Origin: Pelagicoccus mobilis
GTDB lineage: Bacteria; Verrucomicrobiota; Verrucomicrobiia; Opitutales; Opitutaceae
Direction: 5' to 3'
DNA: 64,000 nt
NCBI RefSeq assembly: GCF_016595505.1
Contig: NZ_JAENIL010000027.1
Location: 1 to 64,000 of the forward strand
In this document: positions 42,405 through 50,800 of the stretch, piece after piece
How positions within the stretch are numbered: position 1 is the first letter of the stretch
How the letters are laid out: each line of letters begins with the position of its first letter
The notes under the pieces: generated by a model
The model's input: the letters and a program-made list of their open reading frames with translations, nothing else
Told to the model about the DNA's origin: nothing
Databases searched by the model: none
Made by a program: the position numbers and the translations under genes

Positions 42405-42836
42405 ATGAAGGAAACGTTGGGGCAGTCTGTATTGTTGGTGGGATTGGCGGCTGTGCTGGCGTTCGCTGGCTACCTTTGGCGTCCGGATGCGTTGCCTTGG
42501 GATGTGAGAGCGCTGGAGATCGAGCTTGCTGCGGCGAACGAGCTGGAGGAGGCGCTTTGGGTGGACGCTCGCGTTGAAGAGGATTTTCAGCAGGCTCATT
42601 TGGGAGGGGCCTTGTTGCTCAATGAGGAAAGTTGGGAGGCAGGCTTTGTGGGGCTGCTTGAGGTCTGGTTTCCGGATCGGCCGATTGTCGTTTATTGTTC
42701 GAGCCAGTCCTGCTTGAGGTCTCACCATGTGGCGAAACGCCTGAGGGAGGAGTTGGGTGTGGAAAATGTCTTTTCGCTCAAAGGAGGCTGGGAGGCTATG
42801 CTCGAGACTGGAAAAGCGAAGGGTGGCGAATCATGA
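42405..42836 (+). CDS. Membrane-anchored rhodanese-like protein
   Basis: A 143-residue protein with one N-terminal membrane helix (about 7-25) and a rhodanese domain. The acidic WVDARVEEDFQQAHLGGALLL segment and the active-site loop VVYCSSQSCLRSHHVAKRL (Cys about 97) are as in single-domain rhodaneses that carry persulfide sulfur. Its TGA overlaps the ATG of the MauE-like gene (ATGA), and that gene overlaps the redoxin gene in the same way, so the three are translationally coupled. Confidence 0.85.
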   Translation: MKETLGQSVLLVGLAAVLAFAGYLWRPDALPWDVRALEIELAAANELEEALWVDARVEEDFQQAHLGGALLLNEESWEAGFVGLLEVWFPDRPIVVYCSSQSCLRSHHVAKRLREELGVENVFSLKGGWEAMLETGKAKGGES

Positions 42837-43267
42837 AGCTGCGTGTCGTAAGCTGGGGGCTCTATTTGGTCGTGGGCGTCTTTTTCGGGCTTGCGGCCCA
42901 GGTGAAGCTGGTGGATCCGGAGGCATTTCTCTCTTCGATGCTCACCTACGAGCTGTTCCCGTATAAGGTGGCGGCTGGGCTGGCTCTGTTCGCTCCGGTG
43001 CTCGAAGCGTTGTTGGCGATTTGTCTGGTGACGGGCGTGCTCCGTAAAGGGGCGAGTTTTTTGACGGCGGCGATGCTGCTGGTGTTTATCGTGCTGGTTC
43101 TCCAGGGCTTGCTGCGAGGGCTGGAGATGGACTGCGGGTGTTTTGGTTCGAACACTTTGAGTAGCGTTTCGGATTATTTGCTGAAGATCGGGCAGAACCT
43201 GCTGCTGCTAGGAGCGGTTTTGCTGGCTCGCTTTTTGGAATCAAAGAGCAAAGCTCAGCCCTCATGA
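42833..43267 (+). CDS. MauE/DoxX-like membrane protein
   Basis: A 144-residue protein with four membrane helices. The opening GLYLVVGVFFGLAAQVKLVDPEAFLSSMLTYELFP and the cysteine pair in MDCGCFGS (about 99-106) fit the MauE/DoxX group of thiol-handling membrane proteins. Placement between a rhodanese and a redoxin suggests transfer of electrons or sulfur across the inner membrane. The reading frame starts inside the previous stop (ATGA). Confidence 0.8.
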   Translation: MKLRVVSWGLYLVVGVFFGLAAQVKLVDPEAFLSSMLTYELFPYKVAAGLALFAPVLEALLAICLVTGVLRKGASFLTAAMLLVFIVLVLQGLLRGLEMDCGCFGSNTLSSVSDYLLKIGQNLLLLGAVLLARFLESKSKAQPS

Positions 43268-43737
43268 TTTCAGTTGGCCAGAAAGTGGACCTCTCGATTC
43301 CGGTGCGAGCGGCTGTCGATGGAGAGAAATGGGAGGGATTGCTTTCCCAGCTTATCACGCGTCCGACGGTGGTTTCGGTCTACATGCGAAACAACACCAG
43401 CAGCTGCGATAAGCAGACGCAGCAAATGCAGGTGGTAGCGCCCGAGCTCGAAAAGGGAGGGATCGGGTTGATCGGCCTCAGCAAGGATACTCCAGGCTCG
43501 CATGTGAAGTATGGCTGCAAGCTCGAGCTCTCTTTTCCTCTGGTTTCCGATCCCGAGCACGCTTTCGCCTCTGCCACGGATTCCTTGGTGGATAAGAAGA
43601 TGTACGGGAAGGTTTTTGTGGGACCGACGCGTTCGGCTTATCTCATCGACGCTGACGGAACAGTTCTCGGAATCGTGGAAAAGGTCGATTCAGCCAATCA
43701 CGGGGAGCAGCTGAAAGCGCTTGTTAAGGAAATTTGA
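43264..43737 (+). CDS. Peroxiredoxin-like (AhpC/TSA-type) redoxin
   Basis: A 157-residue thioredoxin-fold protein. A single active-site cysteine lies in RNNTSSCDKQTQQMQ (about residue 48), in place of the PxxxTxxC motif of typical peroxiredoxins, and the later elements (GIGLIGLSKDTPGSHVKY, FPLVSDPEHAFA) match AhpC/TSA folds. There is no signal peptide. It is the last gene of the rhodanese, MauE-like, redoxin set, with a four-base overlap. Confidence 0.82.
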   Translation: MISVGQKVDLSIPVRAAVDGEKWEGLLSQLITRPTVVSVYMRNNTSSCDKQTQQMQVVAPELEKGGIGLIGLSKDTPGSHVKYGCKLELSFPLVSDPEHAFASATDSLVDKKMYGKVFVGPTRSAYLIDADGTVLGIVEKVDSANHGEQLKALVKEI

Positions 43738-43816
43738 TTTTAAGGGAACTTTCTTTGTTAAGCGGTTTCTTTTTTTAGTTTACTAACGGCCGAATTTCCT
43801 GTGTTTCGGAGGTCTT

Positions 43817-45676
43817 ATGATCTCTGTATCACAACTGAATCCTTACTTGAAAGGGAGCGTCTTTGCGGCATTCGCGGGTGCGAACGGTCTTGTTTCTCAG
43901 GCGCAAGTCTCTGAGCCGCAGGCACTCGTGGAGCTTCCTGAGCTTTATGTGACTAGCTCGCACACGGCGACGGTGGAGCCGGCTTCTACTTTTGGAGCTC
44001 CTGTTTCCCGCTTGGAGCTCAACCCACAATTCGATCTGCAGGTGCGAAATCTAGCGGAGGCGCAGGGGGACGTGAGCATCCGCGGCGGAATTTTCGAGAA
44101 CACTGGCTTCCGTGTGGGAGCGGCAACCTTGTTGGATCCGCAGACGGGTCACTACTTCGCGGAGATTCCGATCGCTCCGGAGATGTTGCAAGGGCCCGGG
44201 CTTTTGATAGCAGGAGACAACGCGTTTGCCGGATTCAACAGCACTGTAGGAACCGTTGACTACTCATGGTCTCAGGTTTCCGAGGGCGGAAGCGTCGCGG
44301 TCGGTTTTGGCGACAACAGCTTGAACTACCAGCGCTTCCATCAAGGTGCGATCCTTTCGACGGATGGGGATGCGAGCTGGGGGGCGGAGTTCGAGTTTTC
44401 CCGTTCCGAAAGCGCTGGCACAGTGGAGAATGGAGATCACGACTTCGTGCGCTACAGCGGTCGTGTGCAACGCTCGGCTGAGGACTCCCAGACTGATATC
44501 TTTGCGGGTTACCAGTCCAAGTACCTCGCTTGGCCGGAGCTGTATGCGGCGCCTTATGGTTCGAATGAGTCGGACTCGGTACGCACGACTTTGCTGATGT
44601 TTAATCATGCGCAGAGCTACAGCGCCGATAGCGGTTGGGAGGCTACGGTCTATTATCGCAAGCACCACGACCATTATTTGTTCAACCGCTTCGCGGTCGA
44701 CAACCGTTCCTTCGTGCACGAGACGGAAGTTGGGTCCGCAGCGATCAACGGGGTACAGGCCGTCAACGATACGGTGAAGGTGAACTACATGGTGCAGCTC
44801 ACGACCGACGAAATCGAGTCCACCAATCTCGAAAACAACTTCACCAGCCGCGACTACATGAAGGTTTCGGTTTTGCCGGAGTTCTTGCTTTCGGAAAACG
44901 GGGAGGAGCGTCTCAGCTTCCGTGCGGGACTGAGCTACGACGACACGAATCGCAACTCTTCTGAGGTTTCGCCCATCGCTGACCTGACTTGGACAAACGG
45001 GGACGACACGTACTATATCTCGGCAGCCCAGTCGTCGCAGGTATCCGGATACACAGCGGTCGGTGGCGCGACTGGCGGATTGTTCGCCAGCAATCCGGAT
45101 CTCGAGCGCGAGGTGTCGAGAAACTTCGAGGTAGGGGCGACGTTCCAGCGATCTGACTGGAGTTTGAGCGCGGCTGCGTTCTTGCGCGAGGACGATGACT
45201 TGGTGGATTGGACGTATTCTTTTGACGCGACCAGCGCTCGCTCGGCCAAGAATGTAGACATTGATACGGTAGGCCTAGAGGTGATCGCCTCCAAGCGCAT
45301 CAACCAGCTCGAGCTTTTGGGTAGCGCCACGATTCTCGATAAGGACGAGAACTACGGTGATGCGTCAGTCGATGCCAGTTTCTACGCTCTCAACTATGCG
45401 AAGCTTCGCCTGACTGCTGCAATTGTCTGGAATGTGACCGAACAGATTCAGGCTCGTTTTGACAACGAGTATCGTGAGCAGCAGGACAACGTGCTTCGCG
45501 AAGGCGACGACGAGGCCTTCTTCACTCACGTGGGCGTTTATTATGCGGTTCCTGAAGTGGAAGGGCTCGAGGTTAAGGCGGCTGTGGAAAATCTCTGGGA
45601 AGATGACTTTCAGGAGATTCCTGGAACTCCGGGCCGTGGCCGTCAGCTAAGCCTAGGAGCTCGCTACAGCTGGTAA
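43817..45676 (+). CDS. TonB-dependent outer-membrane receptor
   Basis: A 619-residue receptor, preceded by GGAGG at good spacing. A signal sequence is followed by a TonB-box-like stretch (LPELYVTSS, about 40-48), then a plug domain (LNPQFDLQVRNLAEAQGDVSIRGG) and a 22-strand-type barrel rich in aromatic, alternating strands, ending in aromatic RYSW. The length is close to that of BtuB-like receptors. The ligand is unknown; no cobalamin riboswitch is seen upstream. It follows the redoxin operon by 80 bases and has its own terminator. Confidence 0.9.
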   Translation: MISVSQLNPYLKGSVFAAFAGANGLVSQAQVSEPQALVELPELYVTSSHTATVEPASTFGAPVSRLELNPQFDLQVRNLAEAQGDVSIRGGIFENTGFRVGAATLLDPQTGHYFAEIPIAPEMLQGPGLLIAGDNAFAGFNSTVGTVDYSWSQVSEGGSVAVGFGDNSLNYQRFHQGAILSTDGDASWGAEFEFSRSESAGTVENGDHDFVRYSGRVQRSAEDSQTDIFAGYQSKYLAWPELYAAPYGSNESDSVRTTLLMFNHAQSYSADSGWEATVYYRKHHDHYLFNRFAVDNRSFVHETEVGSAAINGVQAVNDTVKVNYMVQLTTDEIESTNLENNFTSRDYMKVSVLPEFLLSENGEERLSFRAGLSYDDTNRNSSEVSPIADLTWTNGDDTYYISAAQSSQVSGYTAVGGATGGLFASNPDLEREVSRNFEVGATFQRSDWSLSAAAFLREDDDLVDWTYSFDATSARSAKNVDIDTVGLEVIASKRINQLELLGSATILDKDENYGDASVDASFYALNYAKLRLTAAIVWNVTEQIQARFDNEYREQQDNVLREGDDEAFFTHVGVYYAVPEVEGLEVKAAVENLWEDDFQEIPGTPGRGRQLSLGARYSW

Positions 45677-45706
45677 GCGGAGACTTTAGTTCAGAAAGAT
45701 AAATGG

Positions 45707-45738
45707 GGCGACGCGAGCTAGGCTTGCGTCGCCTTTTT
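45707..45738. terminator. Terminator between TonB receptor and EamA genes
   Basis: Stem GGCGACGC/GCGTCGCC with an 11-base loop followed by TTTTTC; it lies between two convergent genes and may serve both. Confidence 0.85.
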
Positions 45739-45747
45739 CTTGGAAGG

Positions 45748-46608
45748 CTAGGCTTTCGACTCGCGTTGGCCCCAGGCCATGGCTGCGAAGATGAGGGTGG
45801 CTCCGATCGCTAGTTTGATGAGAGCGTCGGTTGTCGTGGCCCCGGCTTCGCCGAAGAAGAATAGCGAGGCTGCCATGGCGAGAGGTACGACCGCGTTGTT
45901 GGCGGCGGCCAGCGTGCCGGCTGTTGTGCGGGCTGCTCCCTTGTTCCACAAGAAGAAGCCAAGGCCGGAAGCGACGGCTCCGAGATAGATCAACGCGTAC
46001 CATTGGTCGGGGCGAGGCGAGATATTGTCAGAGTTTCCGAATACGGCGAATCCAATCCCGGCGAGTATCGCTCCTCCGAGATAGAGAGCCGCGATTACTT
46101 CGCTGTCTCCGGTTTCTGGGCGTTTGCGTTTCCAGGAACGGTAGAGCAGTTGGCCTAGGCCGAAGGCGAGGTTGGCTATTTGCATCAGGATAAAGCCAGT
46201 CCAAAAAGAGCCGCTGGGCTGGCTGAACTTTATGACGACGGCCCCGGCGATCGAGATGACTGCGCAACCGAGCAAGCTCCATTGCCAGCGGCTTTGCATT
46301 AGGTTGTAGGCAACTGCAATATAGAGTGGAGTGAATACAGAGAACAAGGCGACGAGATGGGAGGGGAGGTAAACGAAGGCTCTCATGTAGCTGATGTACA
46401 TGACCCCGAATTGTAGTGCTCCGATACCTACGAGCGTTGCGAGGTCGAGTTTGTTTACTCGCTTAAGGCGAAAGAGCGGAAGGAAACAAAGAAAGGCTAT
46501 GCTGAGGCGTACGGCTGCGCTGAAGTTCGAGTCGACCCCGGCGAGGCGCGAGCCGATGATACCGAAGGAGAATGCCCAGAGGAGGGAAACTATGATGAGA
46601 AAAAGCAT
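45748..46608 (-). CDS. EamA/DMT-family transporter
   Basis: A 286-residue inner-membrane protein with ten predicted helices in two repeats of five, as in EamA (DMT) permeases. The first repeat opens LFLIIVSLLWAFSFGIIGSRLAGVD and the second contains YLGAVASGLGFFLWNKGAARTTAGTLAAANNAVVPLAM. It exports or imports small metabolites; the substrate is unknown. The ATG at 46608 begins the first helix; an upstream in-frame extension has no helix. Confidence 0.88.
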   Translation of the reverse strand: MLFLIIVSLLWAFSFGIIGSRLAGVDSNFSAAVRLSIAFLCFLPLFRLKRVNKLDLATLVGIGALQFGVMYISYMRAFVYLPSHLVALFSVFTPLYIAVAYNLMQSRWQWSLLGCAVISIAGAVVIKFSQPSGSFWTGFILMQIANLAFGLGQLLYRSWKRKRPETGDSEVIAALYLGGAILAGIGFAVFGNSDNISPRPDQWYALIYLGAVASGLGFFLWNKGAARTTAGTLAAANNAVVPLAMAASLFFFGEAGATTTDALIKLAIGATLIFAAMAWGQRESKA

Positions 46609-46643
46609 GCTGTGAAATGGGGAGCGGGAGGACCGGGCGGCGG

Positions 46644-47321
46644 TTAGCCCCAAGGACCTTGGAGGGTTGGGTTTCGTTGGGAGGAGGCGAGTTGCTTGAG
46701 GAATTTTGTACGGGGAACTTCCTCGGCGCCTAGGCTGGCCAGATGTTTCGTGGGTTGTTGAGCATCGATGAAGTCGAAGTGGTTCTTGACCGCGAATTCG
46801 ACGAGAGCGTTGAAGGCGAATTTAGAGGCGTCGCGGGCGTGGTGAAACATCGACTCGCCGAAGAAGGCGCTGCCAAGAGAGACTCCGTAGAGGCCGCCCA
46901 CAAGTTTCCCATCTTGATAGGTTTCGAAGGAGTGGGCGAGCCCGAGCTGGTGGAGTCGGATGTATGCGTCCTGCATGTCCTGAGTGATCCAGGTGCCGTC
47001 TTGTCCGGGACGTGGGGTTTTAGCGCAGGAGGCGATCACGGAAGGGAAATCGTGGTCGATGCGAAGTTCGTATTTTCCCGATCTTACGAGTCGAGCGAGG
47101 GTGTCGCTGCGTTTGAATTTCTCCGGATAGAGAACCATGCGAGGGGTGGGCGAAAACCAGAGGATGGGGTCGCCCTCCGAGTACCACGGGAAGATGCCGC
47201 AAGAGTAGGCGGCCATGAGTCGCTCGGGGCGGAGGTCGCCCCCGATAGCGATGATGCCCTCTTCCTCTGCGAGTTCAGGGTCCGGAAAGATCGGATCTTC
47301 TCGTAGTTGGAAAATGGGCAC
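46644..47321 (-). CDS. aat: Leucyl/phenylalanyl-tRNA-protein transferase
   Basis: A 225-residue enzyme of the N-degron pathway that adds Leu or Phe to proteins with N-terminal Arg or Lys, marking them for ClpS/ClpAP. Family words are IFPDPELAEEEGIIAIGGDL, AAYSCGIFPWYSEGDPILWFSPTPRMVL and SFETYQDGKLVGGLYGVSLGSAFFGESMF, in the usual order. The start is GTG at 47321, since the frame upstream is not conserved sequence. It lies directly beside the gene at 47335 on the same strand. Confidence 0.95.
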   Translation of the reverse strand: MPIFQLREDPIFPDPELAEEEGIIAIGGDLRPERLMAAYSCGIFPWYSEGDPILWFSPTPRMVLYPEKFKRSDTLARLVRSGKYELRIDHDFPSVIASCAKTPRPGQDGTWITQDMQDAYIRLHQLGLAHSFETYQDGKLVGGLYGVSLGSAFFGESMFHHARDASKFAFNALVEFAVKNHFDFIDAQQPTKHLASLGAEEVPRTKFLKQLASSQRNPTLQGPWG

Positions 47322-47334
47322 TGGTTGTTTTGCC

Positions 47335-47874
47335 TTAAGGTTGGGGAAGCTCGTCGGTGTCGCCGAATCGCTCGACGAGCCGGTCGTAGGAGATCGTCTT
47401 TGCGTCAGGCGTGACTTTTGAAGCGAAGAGTTGGCTCCAGATTTCACGAGGGATTATGTCGGTGGAGGCACTGGATCGGCTTGCGGAGACGATGTCGTCG
47501 TTGTTGTCAAATGTCAGTTTCCAAGGGAGTTGGAAGAAGGCGTGGGATTTGTCGGCCGTGATGAGCAGGGCCTGTAGTTGGGTGTTCCCTTTTTCTTCGT
47601 CTTGCATCCGAATCGCGGATACGAAGGAGATGAAGCGAAGGTTGTAGACCCAGATGAGGTCGGCGACCGTTTGTAGGAGCGCTTCGCTGCTCTCTGTAAC
47701 GGAATTGGGGAGAGTCAAGGAGATGAAGGGTCCTTGGTCGCGCTTGCCGAGAAAGAAAGGCAAAATGCCTTTGAACTCTTTGAAGATGGCCTCGGTATGG
47801 AGGGCCATCGCTTCGTGGTGACCGGAGCTGTTGGGAGGTTGTTGCGAGAGTAGCTGCTGCAATGAAGCTGACAT
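47335..47874 (-). CDS. Hypothetical protein upstream of aat
   Basis: A 179-residue soluble protein that I do not recognise. It has a mixed helix/strand pattern with one hydrophobic beta-rich centre (FFLGKRDQGPFISLTLPNS; LLQTVADLIWVYNLRFISF), no signal peptide and no membrane helix. It is 13 bases upstream of aat on the same strand, so the two are probably co-transcribed. Confidence 0.6.
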   Translation of the reverse strand: MSASLQQLLSQQPPNSSGHHEAMALHTEAIFKEFKGILPFFLGKRDQGPFISLTLPNSVTESSEALLQTVADLIWVYNLRFISFVSAIRMQDEEKGNTQLQALLITADKSHAFFQLPWKLTFDNNDDIVSASRSSASTDIIPREIWSQLFASKVTPDAKTISYDRLVERFGDTDELPQP

Positions 47875-48032
47875 GTCCGCCAGCTTTTAGGAAGAGCGGG
47901 CGATGTCCAGCCGTTTGACCTCTCTTGCTTCTCCCTCCGGTTTGAGTCTTGCGCAGAATCATGTCGAACGTTCGACATAAAATTGCGCAGAGTTCGAATG
48001 AGCGGGATTGGGGTACTGGTTTTTCGGGGAGG

Positions 48033-48623
48033 CTATTTGGCGTGTTTGGCGAAGGCGCTTAGGTGGCGTTCTTCGAGGTCTGCCTTGGGGACGAATTCTA
48101 GGGAGGCGGAGTTGATGCAGTAGCGGAGATTGGTGGGCCTTGGGCCGTCTTCGAATACGTGCCCGAGGTGCCCTCCGCAGCGGCTGCAGTGGACTTCGAC
48201 CCGGGTCATGCCGAAACTGGTGTCGACGGTGCGTCCGACGTTCTCTGGGGCGATGGTGTCCCAGAAGCTGGGCCAGCCGGTTCCGGAATTGTACTTTTCC
48301 CCGCTGGCGAAGAGGGGGGATTTGCAGCCGGCGCAGAGGTAGAGGCCTTTGTCTTTGTTGTTCCAGAAGGCGTTGCGGAAGCTGGGCTCGGTGCCGTGCT
48401 CTCGCATGACGCGGTACTGGTCTGCGGTGAGGAGCTCTTTCCACTCGGAGTCGCTTTTCTTGAAGGCTTCGAGGGCAGTGGTGTTTGCGTGTGATGGAAG
48501 AGCGCAGGCTTCGGCGTCAGGGACGGGCTGATCGGGTGCGGGAGAGGTGTCTTCTGTGGCCATGGCGATGAAGGTTGTGGCTGCGATGATGCTGGTGGCG
48601 AAAAGGTTACGGAGCGTTTTCAT
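48033..48623 (-). CDS. msrB: Exported peptide-methionine (R)-S-oxide reductase
   Basis: A 196-residue enzyme with a signal peptide (about 1-22), then a linker and the MsrB domain. Two zinc-binding CxxC pairs (CAGC and CSRC) and the catalytic cysteine in RYCINSASLEF (about residue 172) are intact, as are GTGWPSFW and GGHLGHVFEDGP. It repairs oxidised methionine-R-sulfoxide in envelope proteins. The signal peptide places it outside the cytosol, unlike most MsrB. No msrA is adjacent. Confidence 0.95.
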   Translation of the reverse strand: MKTLRNLFATSIIAATTFIAMATEDTSPAPDQPVPDAEACALPSHANTTALEAFKKSDSEWKELLTADQYRVMREHGTEPSFRNAFWNNKDKGLYLCAGCKSPLFASGEKYNSGTGWPSFWDTIAPENVGRTVDTSFGMTRVEVHCSRCGGHLGHVFEDGPRPTNLRYCINSASLEFVPKADLEERHLSAFAKHAK

Positions 48624-48725
48624 GCGAGTTTCGGTGCTGCGTGTTTTGTTTTGGGATGATGTCGATCTATCGCTAAGAGGCAAACGGATAGCGTTTTATT
48701 CCGATTGCCGCACGCGAAAATGTGG

Positions 48726-48757
48726 AAGCCGCCAAGCGTTTCGGAGCTTGGCGGCTT
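48726..48757 (-). terminator. Terminator-like hairpin after the DUF3016 gene
   Basis: A perfect 12-base-pair stem (AAGCCGCCAAGC and its complement) with an eight-base loop. On the minus strand it follows the stop at 48786 by about 30 bases; the T run is weak. Confidence 0.6.
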
Positions 48758-48785
48758 TGTTCTAGCGAGCTCGGGGGCAATCTCG

Positions 48786-49328
48786 CTATGGTTTGGTCAC
48801 CGCTCGTCTGAGCTCGTTTGAAGCCCAGTCTCTCACGAGTTCGGTGATGTAAGGAGCCTCTTCTTCTGGCGGTAGACTGGCTCCGTTAAGTTGGTAGAGG
48901 TAGGCGAGATCCGTCTTGTTAGCTTCTCCTTTTGCGAGGAGCTGTTCGCTGGGGGAGTAGACTCTGTAGGTAAAGGAAATGTGGGGAGGATAGATCTCTC
49001 GATAGACACGAATGTCGCCGAAGGTGGAGCTCATCATGGATCTGTCGCCCGCTAGGTCGATGTCATCGATCGAGACTTTAAGGGTGTATCCGCGAGGCAG
49101 ATACTTGTTGGCCGCCTTTTGAAAGGCTGAGCTGATGGACTTTTCGACGATTGCTGCGCTTGACTCGGGACTGCCGTGGTCGGTCTCGATGTCGGTGTAT
49201 TGTTCGTGCTCGACGAATTCGATTTGCAGCTGGTTGTTCGGCCTTGATGTCTCTATTGCGTACGTAGTTGTTGAATACGCGGCCATTGCAACAATCGCCA
49301 CTGCTGCGAGTCGCTTTTTTGTTTTCAT
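48786..49328 (-). CDS. Exported DUF3016-like protein
   Basis: A 180-residue protein with a signal peptide (about 1-24, ending TYAIE). The mature part starts LQIEFVEHEQYTDIETD and continues with helices and strands resembling DUF3016, a small periplasmic domain of unknown role. The last third is rich in Glu/Arg. The gene has its own terminator-like hairpin and a long upstream gap facing the small gene at 49513. Confidence 0.68.
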   Translation of the reverse strand: MKTKKRLAAVAIVAMAAYSTTTYAIETSRPNNQLQIEFVEHEQYTDIETDHGSPESSAAIVEKSISSAFQKAANKYLPRGYTLKVSIDDIDLAGDRSMMSSTFGDIRVYREIYPPHISFTYRVYSPSEQLLAKGEANKTDLAYLYQLNGASLPPEEEAPYITELVRDWASNELRRAVTKP

Positions 49329-49512
49329 GTTCCCTCCTCTTTTTCTGTTGAAGACTGCTGGAGTTTGGGCTCCGGGCTTCGGTAAAGGAGTACGCCTCTG
49401 GGGGCGAGTTGGATTCAGTTTTGCTAAGCGATTGGCCGTTGTGAGCGAGGGAGAATGGCTTGACAGGCAAGCGTGCTCTTACTTTTTTGCGCCTTCTAAA
49501 CAAGGCATCCTT

Positions 49513-49680
49513 ATGGCAGACGAAAAGAAAAGCACATCGACTTCCGCAAGTAAGAGCACTTCTCCTAAGTCCTCATCTCCTTCTAGCTCAGGAGGAAAGA
49601 ACGGAAAGGGCGATGCCCCGCGCAATTGTTTCAGCGACGAGTACCGCAGCAATTTCGATGGTATCGATTGGAGCAAGTAG
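49513..49680 (+). CDS. Small Ser/Lys-rich protein
   Basis: A 55-residue protein: a low-complexity Ser/Thr/Lys front (ADEKKSTSTSASKSTS), a Gly/Lys middle, and a distinct end, DAPRNCFSDEYRSNFDGIDW. The contrast between the disordered front and the specific tail suggests a real gene, with the tail as the functional part. It has its own terminator at 49708. No family is recognised. The frame is open upstream to 49135, but that part overlaps the divergent gene. Confidence 0.55.
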   Translation: MADEKKSTSTSASKSTSPKSSSPSSSGGKNGKGDAPRNCFSDEYRSNFDGIDWSK

Positions 49681-49707
49681 GTTTGCTCCGTTAGAATTTT
49701 GTTAATC

Positions 49708-49736
49708 AGCCACCGCAGTATGCCGGTGGCTTTTTT
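49708..49736 (+). terminator. Terminator of the small gene at 49513
   Basis: Stem AGCCACCG/CGGTGGCT with an eight-base loop, then TTTTTT. Confidence 0.9.
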
Positions 49737-49744
49737 GTGTTTGG

Positions 49745-50470
49745 TTACTCGCTCCAGATTTCTTGGGCGAGGAGTTGCTTGCTTGCGGCTTCGGCCCAAC
49801 CGCGATTGGCGGCGGGGCTGGCGGGTGAGGGGTGAAGGACTTTGCCGTGTTTGAGTTCGATTCCCGCTAGCGCTTCTTTGGCTTGTGCTTGGGCGAAGCC
49901 GCCTACGCCTACGATCCACTCCGGTTGGAGGATTTCGATGCACTTGCGTAGGTGCTGGTTGCATGCTTCGAAGAGGGGAGCGCTTTCTGCGACGGGGAGT
50001 TTGTCCGGGGTGCGGTTGCGCGAGCTTTCTTCCATGAAGACGAGCGGGCAGTAGTTGAGCACAAAGTGCTCCGCGAAAAAGTCTTCGGCATTGGGGTAGC
50101 GTTCGGAGAAGAGCCCCCAAAGTCGGCGTCCGGAAACCTCGGACTTTTCGCAAGCGAATCCGAGGACGGGGCGTTTGGGGTGTTCGGGAAAGGGGATGTC
50201 GACTTGTTCTTCGATTCCCATCCAGTTTTTTACGGCATCGATCTCGCCGAAAGGAACTCCTGTCTGGGCCATTCCCCAGGGGCCGGGGTTCATGCCCATG
50301 AATACGACACGTTTCTTCTTGGCTGCGAAGCGTTTAAGGTAGGTTTCCTGCGGCTTCCAAGCGTAGCGTAGGGGATTGTAGACGTAGGCTACGGGGGAGG
50401 CGAACTGAAGGGCGTCGACTGAGTCGCAGAGCTCTTTGGCGGCGGCGATGAGTTTGGGAGCGAGAGACAT
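49745..50470 (-). CDS. SMUG-type single-strand-selective uracil-DNA glycosylase
   Basis: A 241-residue base-excision repair enzyme of the uracil-DNA glycosylase superfamily. The water-activating motif is GMNPGPWGMAQTGVPFGE (about residues 58-75) and the second motif HPSPASPAANRGWAE (about 213-227), both as in SMUG1. It removes uracil and oxidised pyrimidines from DNA. The ATG at 50470 was chosen; a longer frame to 50548 adds 26 doubtful residues. Confidence 0.9.
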   Translation of the reverse strand: MSLAPKLIAAAKELCDSVDALQFASPVAYVYNPLRYAWKPQETYLKRFAAKKKRVVFMGMNPGPWGMAQTGVPFGEIDAVKNWMGIEEQVDIPFPEHPKRPVLGFACEKSEVSGRRLWGLFSERYPNAEDFFAEHFVLNYCPLVFMEESSRNRTPDKLPVAESAPLFEACNQHLRKCIEILQPEWIVGVGGFAQAQAKEALAGIELKHGKVLHPSPASPAANRGWAEAASKQLLAQEIWSE

Positions 50471-50606
50471 GCTCGCATTGGATGTGGTGCGGGTTTGCGG
50501 GTCAATTCTGTTCCTGAGAATCGGAAGTGTAGAATTTTTGGTAACCAAGTGGGGCGGGCTGTGTATTCGATATTACAACACCAACGAAAAACCTAATCAC
50601 ATTAAA

Positions 50607-50696
50607 ATGAGCATCGTAATTTTTTCAGTCCTGATCTGGTCGGCTCTCGCTTCAATGGCGGTCGTAGACGGAAACGTAGGACAGTTCGAGCGCTAG
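50607..50696 (+). CDS. Possible 29-residue membrane peptide
   Basis: An ORF of 29 codons (MSIVIFSVLIWSALASM then a polar end VVDGNVGQFER) with one hydrophobic helix. It lies alone in the 330-base gap between the glycosylase and exonuclease genes and ends 17 bases before a strong terminator at 50714, so the stretch about 50550-50755 looks like an independent transcript. No ribosome-binding site is obvious, and it could instead be a small RNA. Confidence 0.35.
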   Translation: MSIVIFSVLIWSALASMAVVDGNVGQFER

Positions 50697-50713
50697 GACG
50701 CTCCGTAAATGAC

Positions 50714-50754
50714 AAAGACAACGTATCCAATAAAGTGGGACGCGTTGTCTTTTT
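50714..50754 (+). terminator. Strong terminator of the small transcript
   Basis: A perfect ten-base-pair stem AAAGACAACG/CGTTGTCTTT with a 19-base loop, followed by further T. Confidence 0.85.
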
Positions 50755-50800
50755 GTGTGTTGTGACAGGTAACTTTTATTCGGGAGAGTAGCCCGATTGC

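Noticed and set aside
43738-43816. Cobalamin riboswitch before the TonB receptor
   Set aside because: The gap is only 79 bases and has no B12-box-like sequence.
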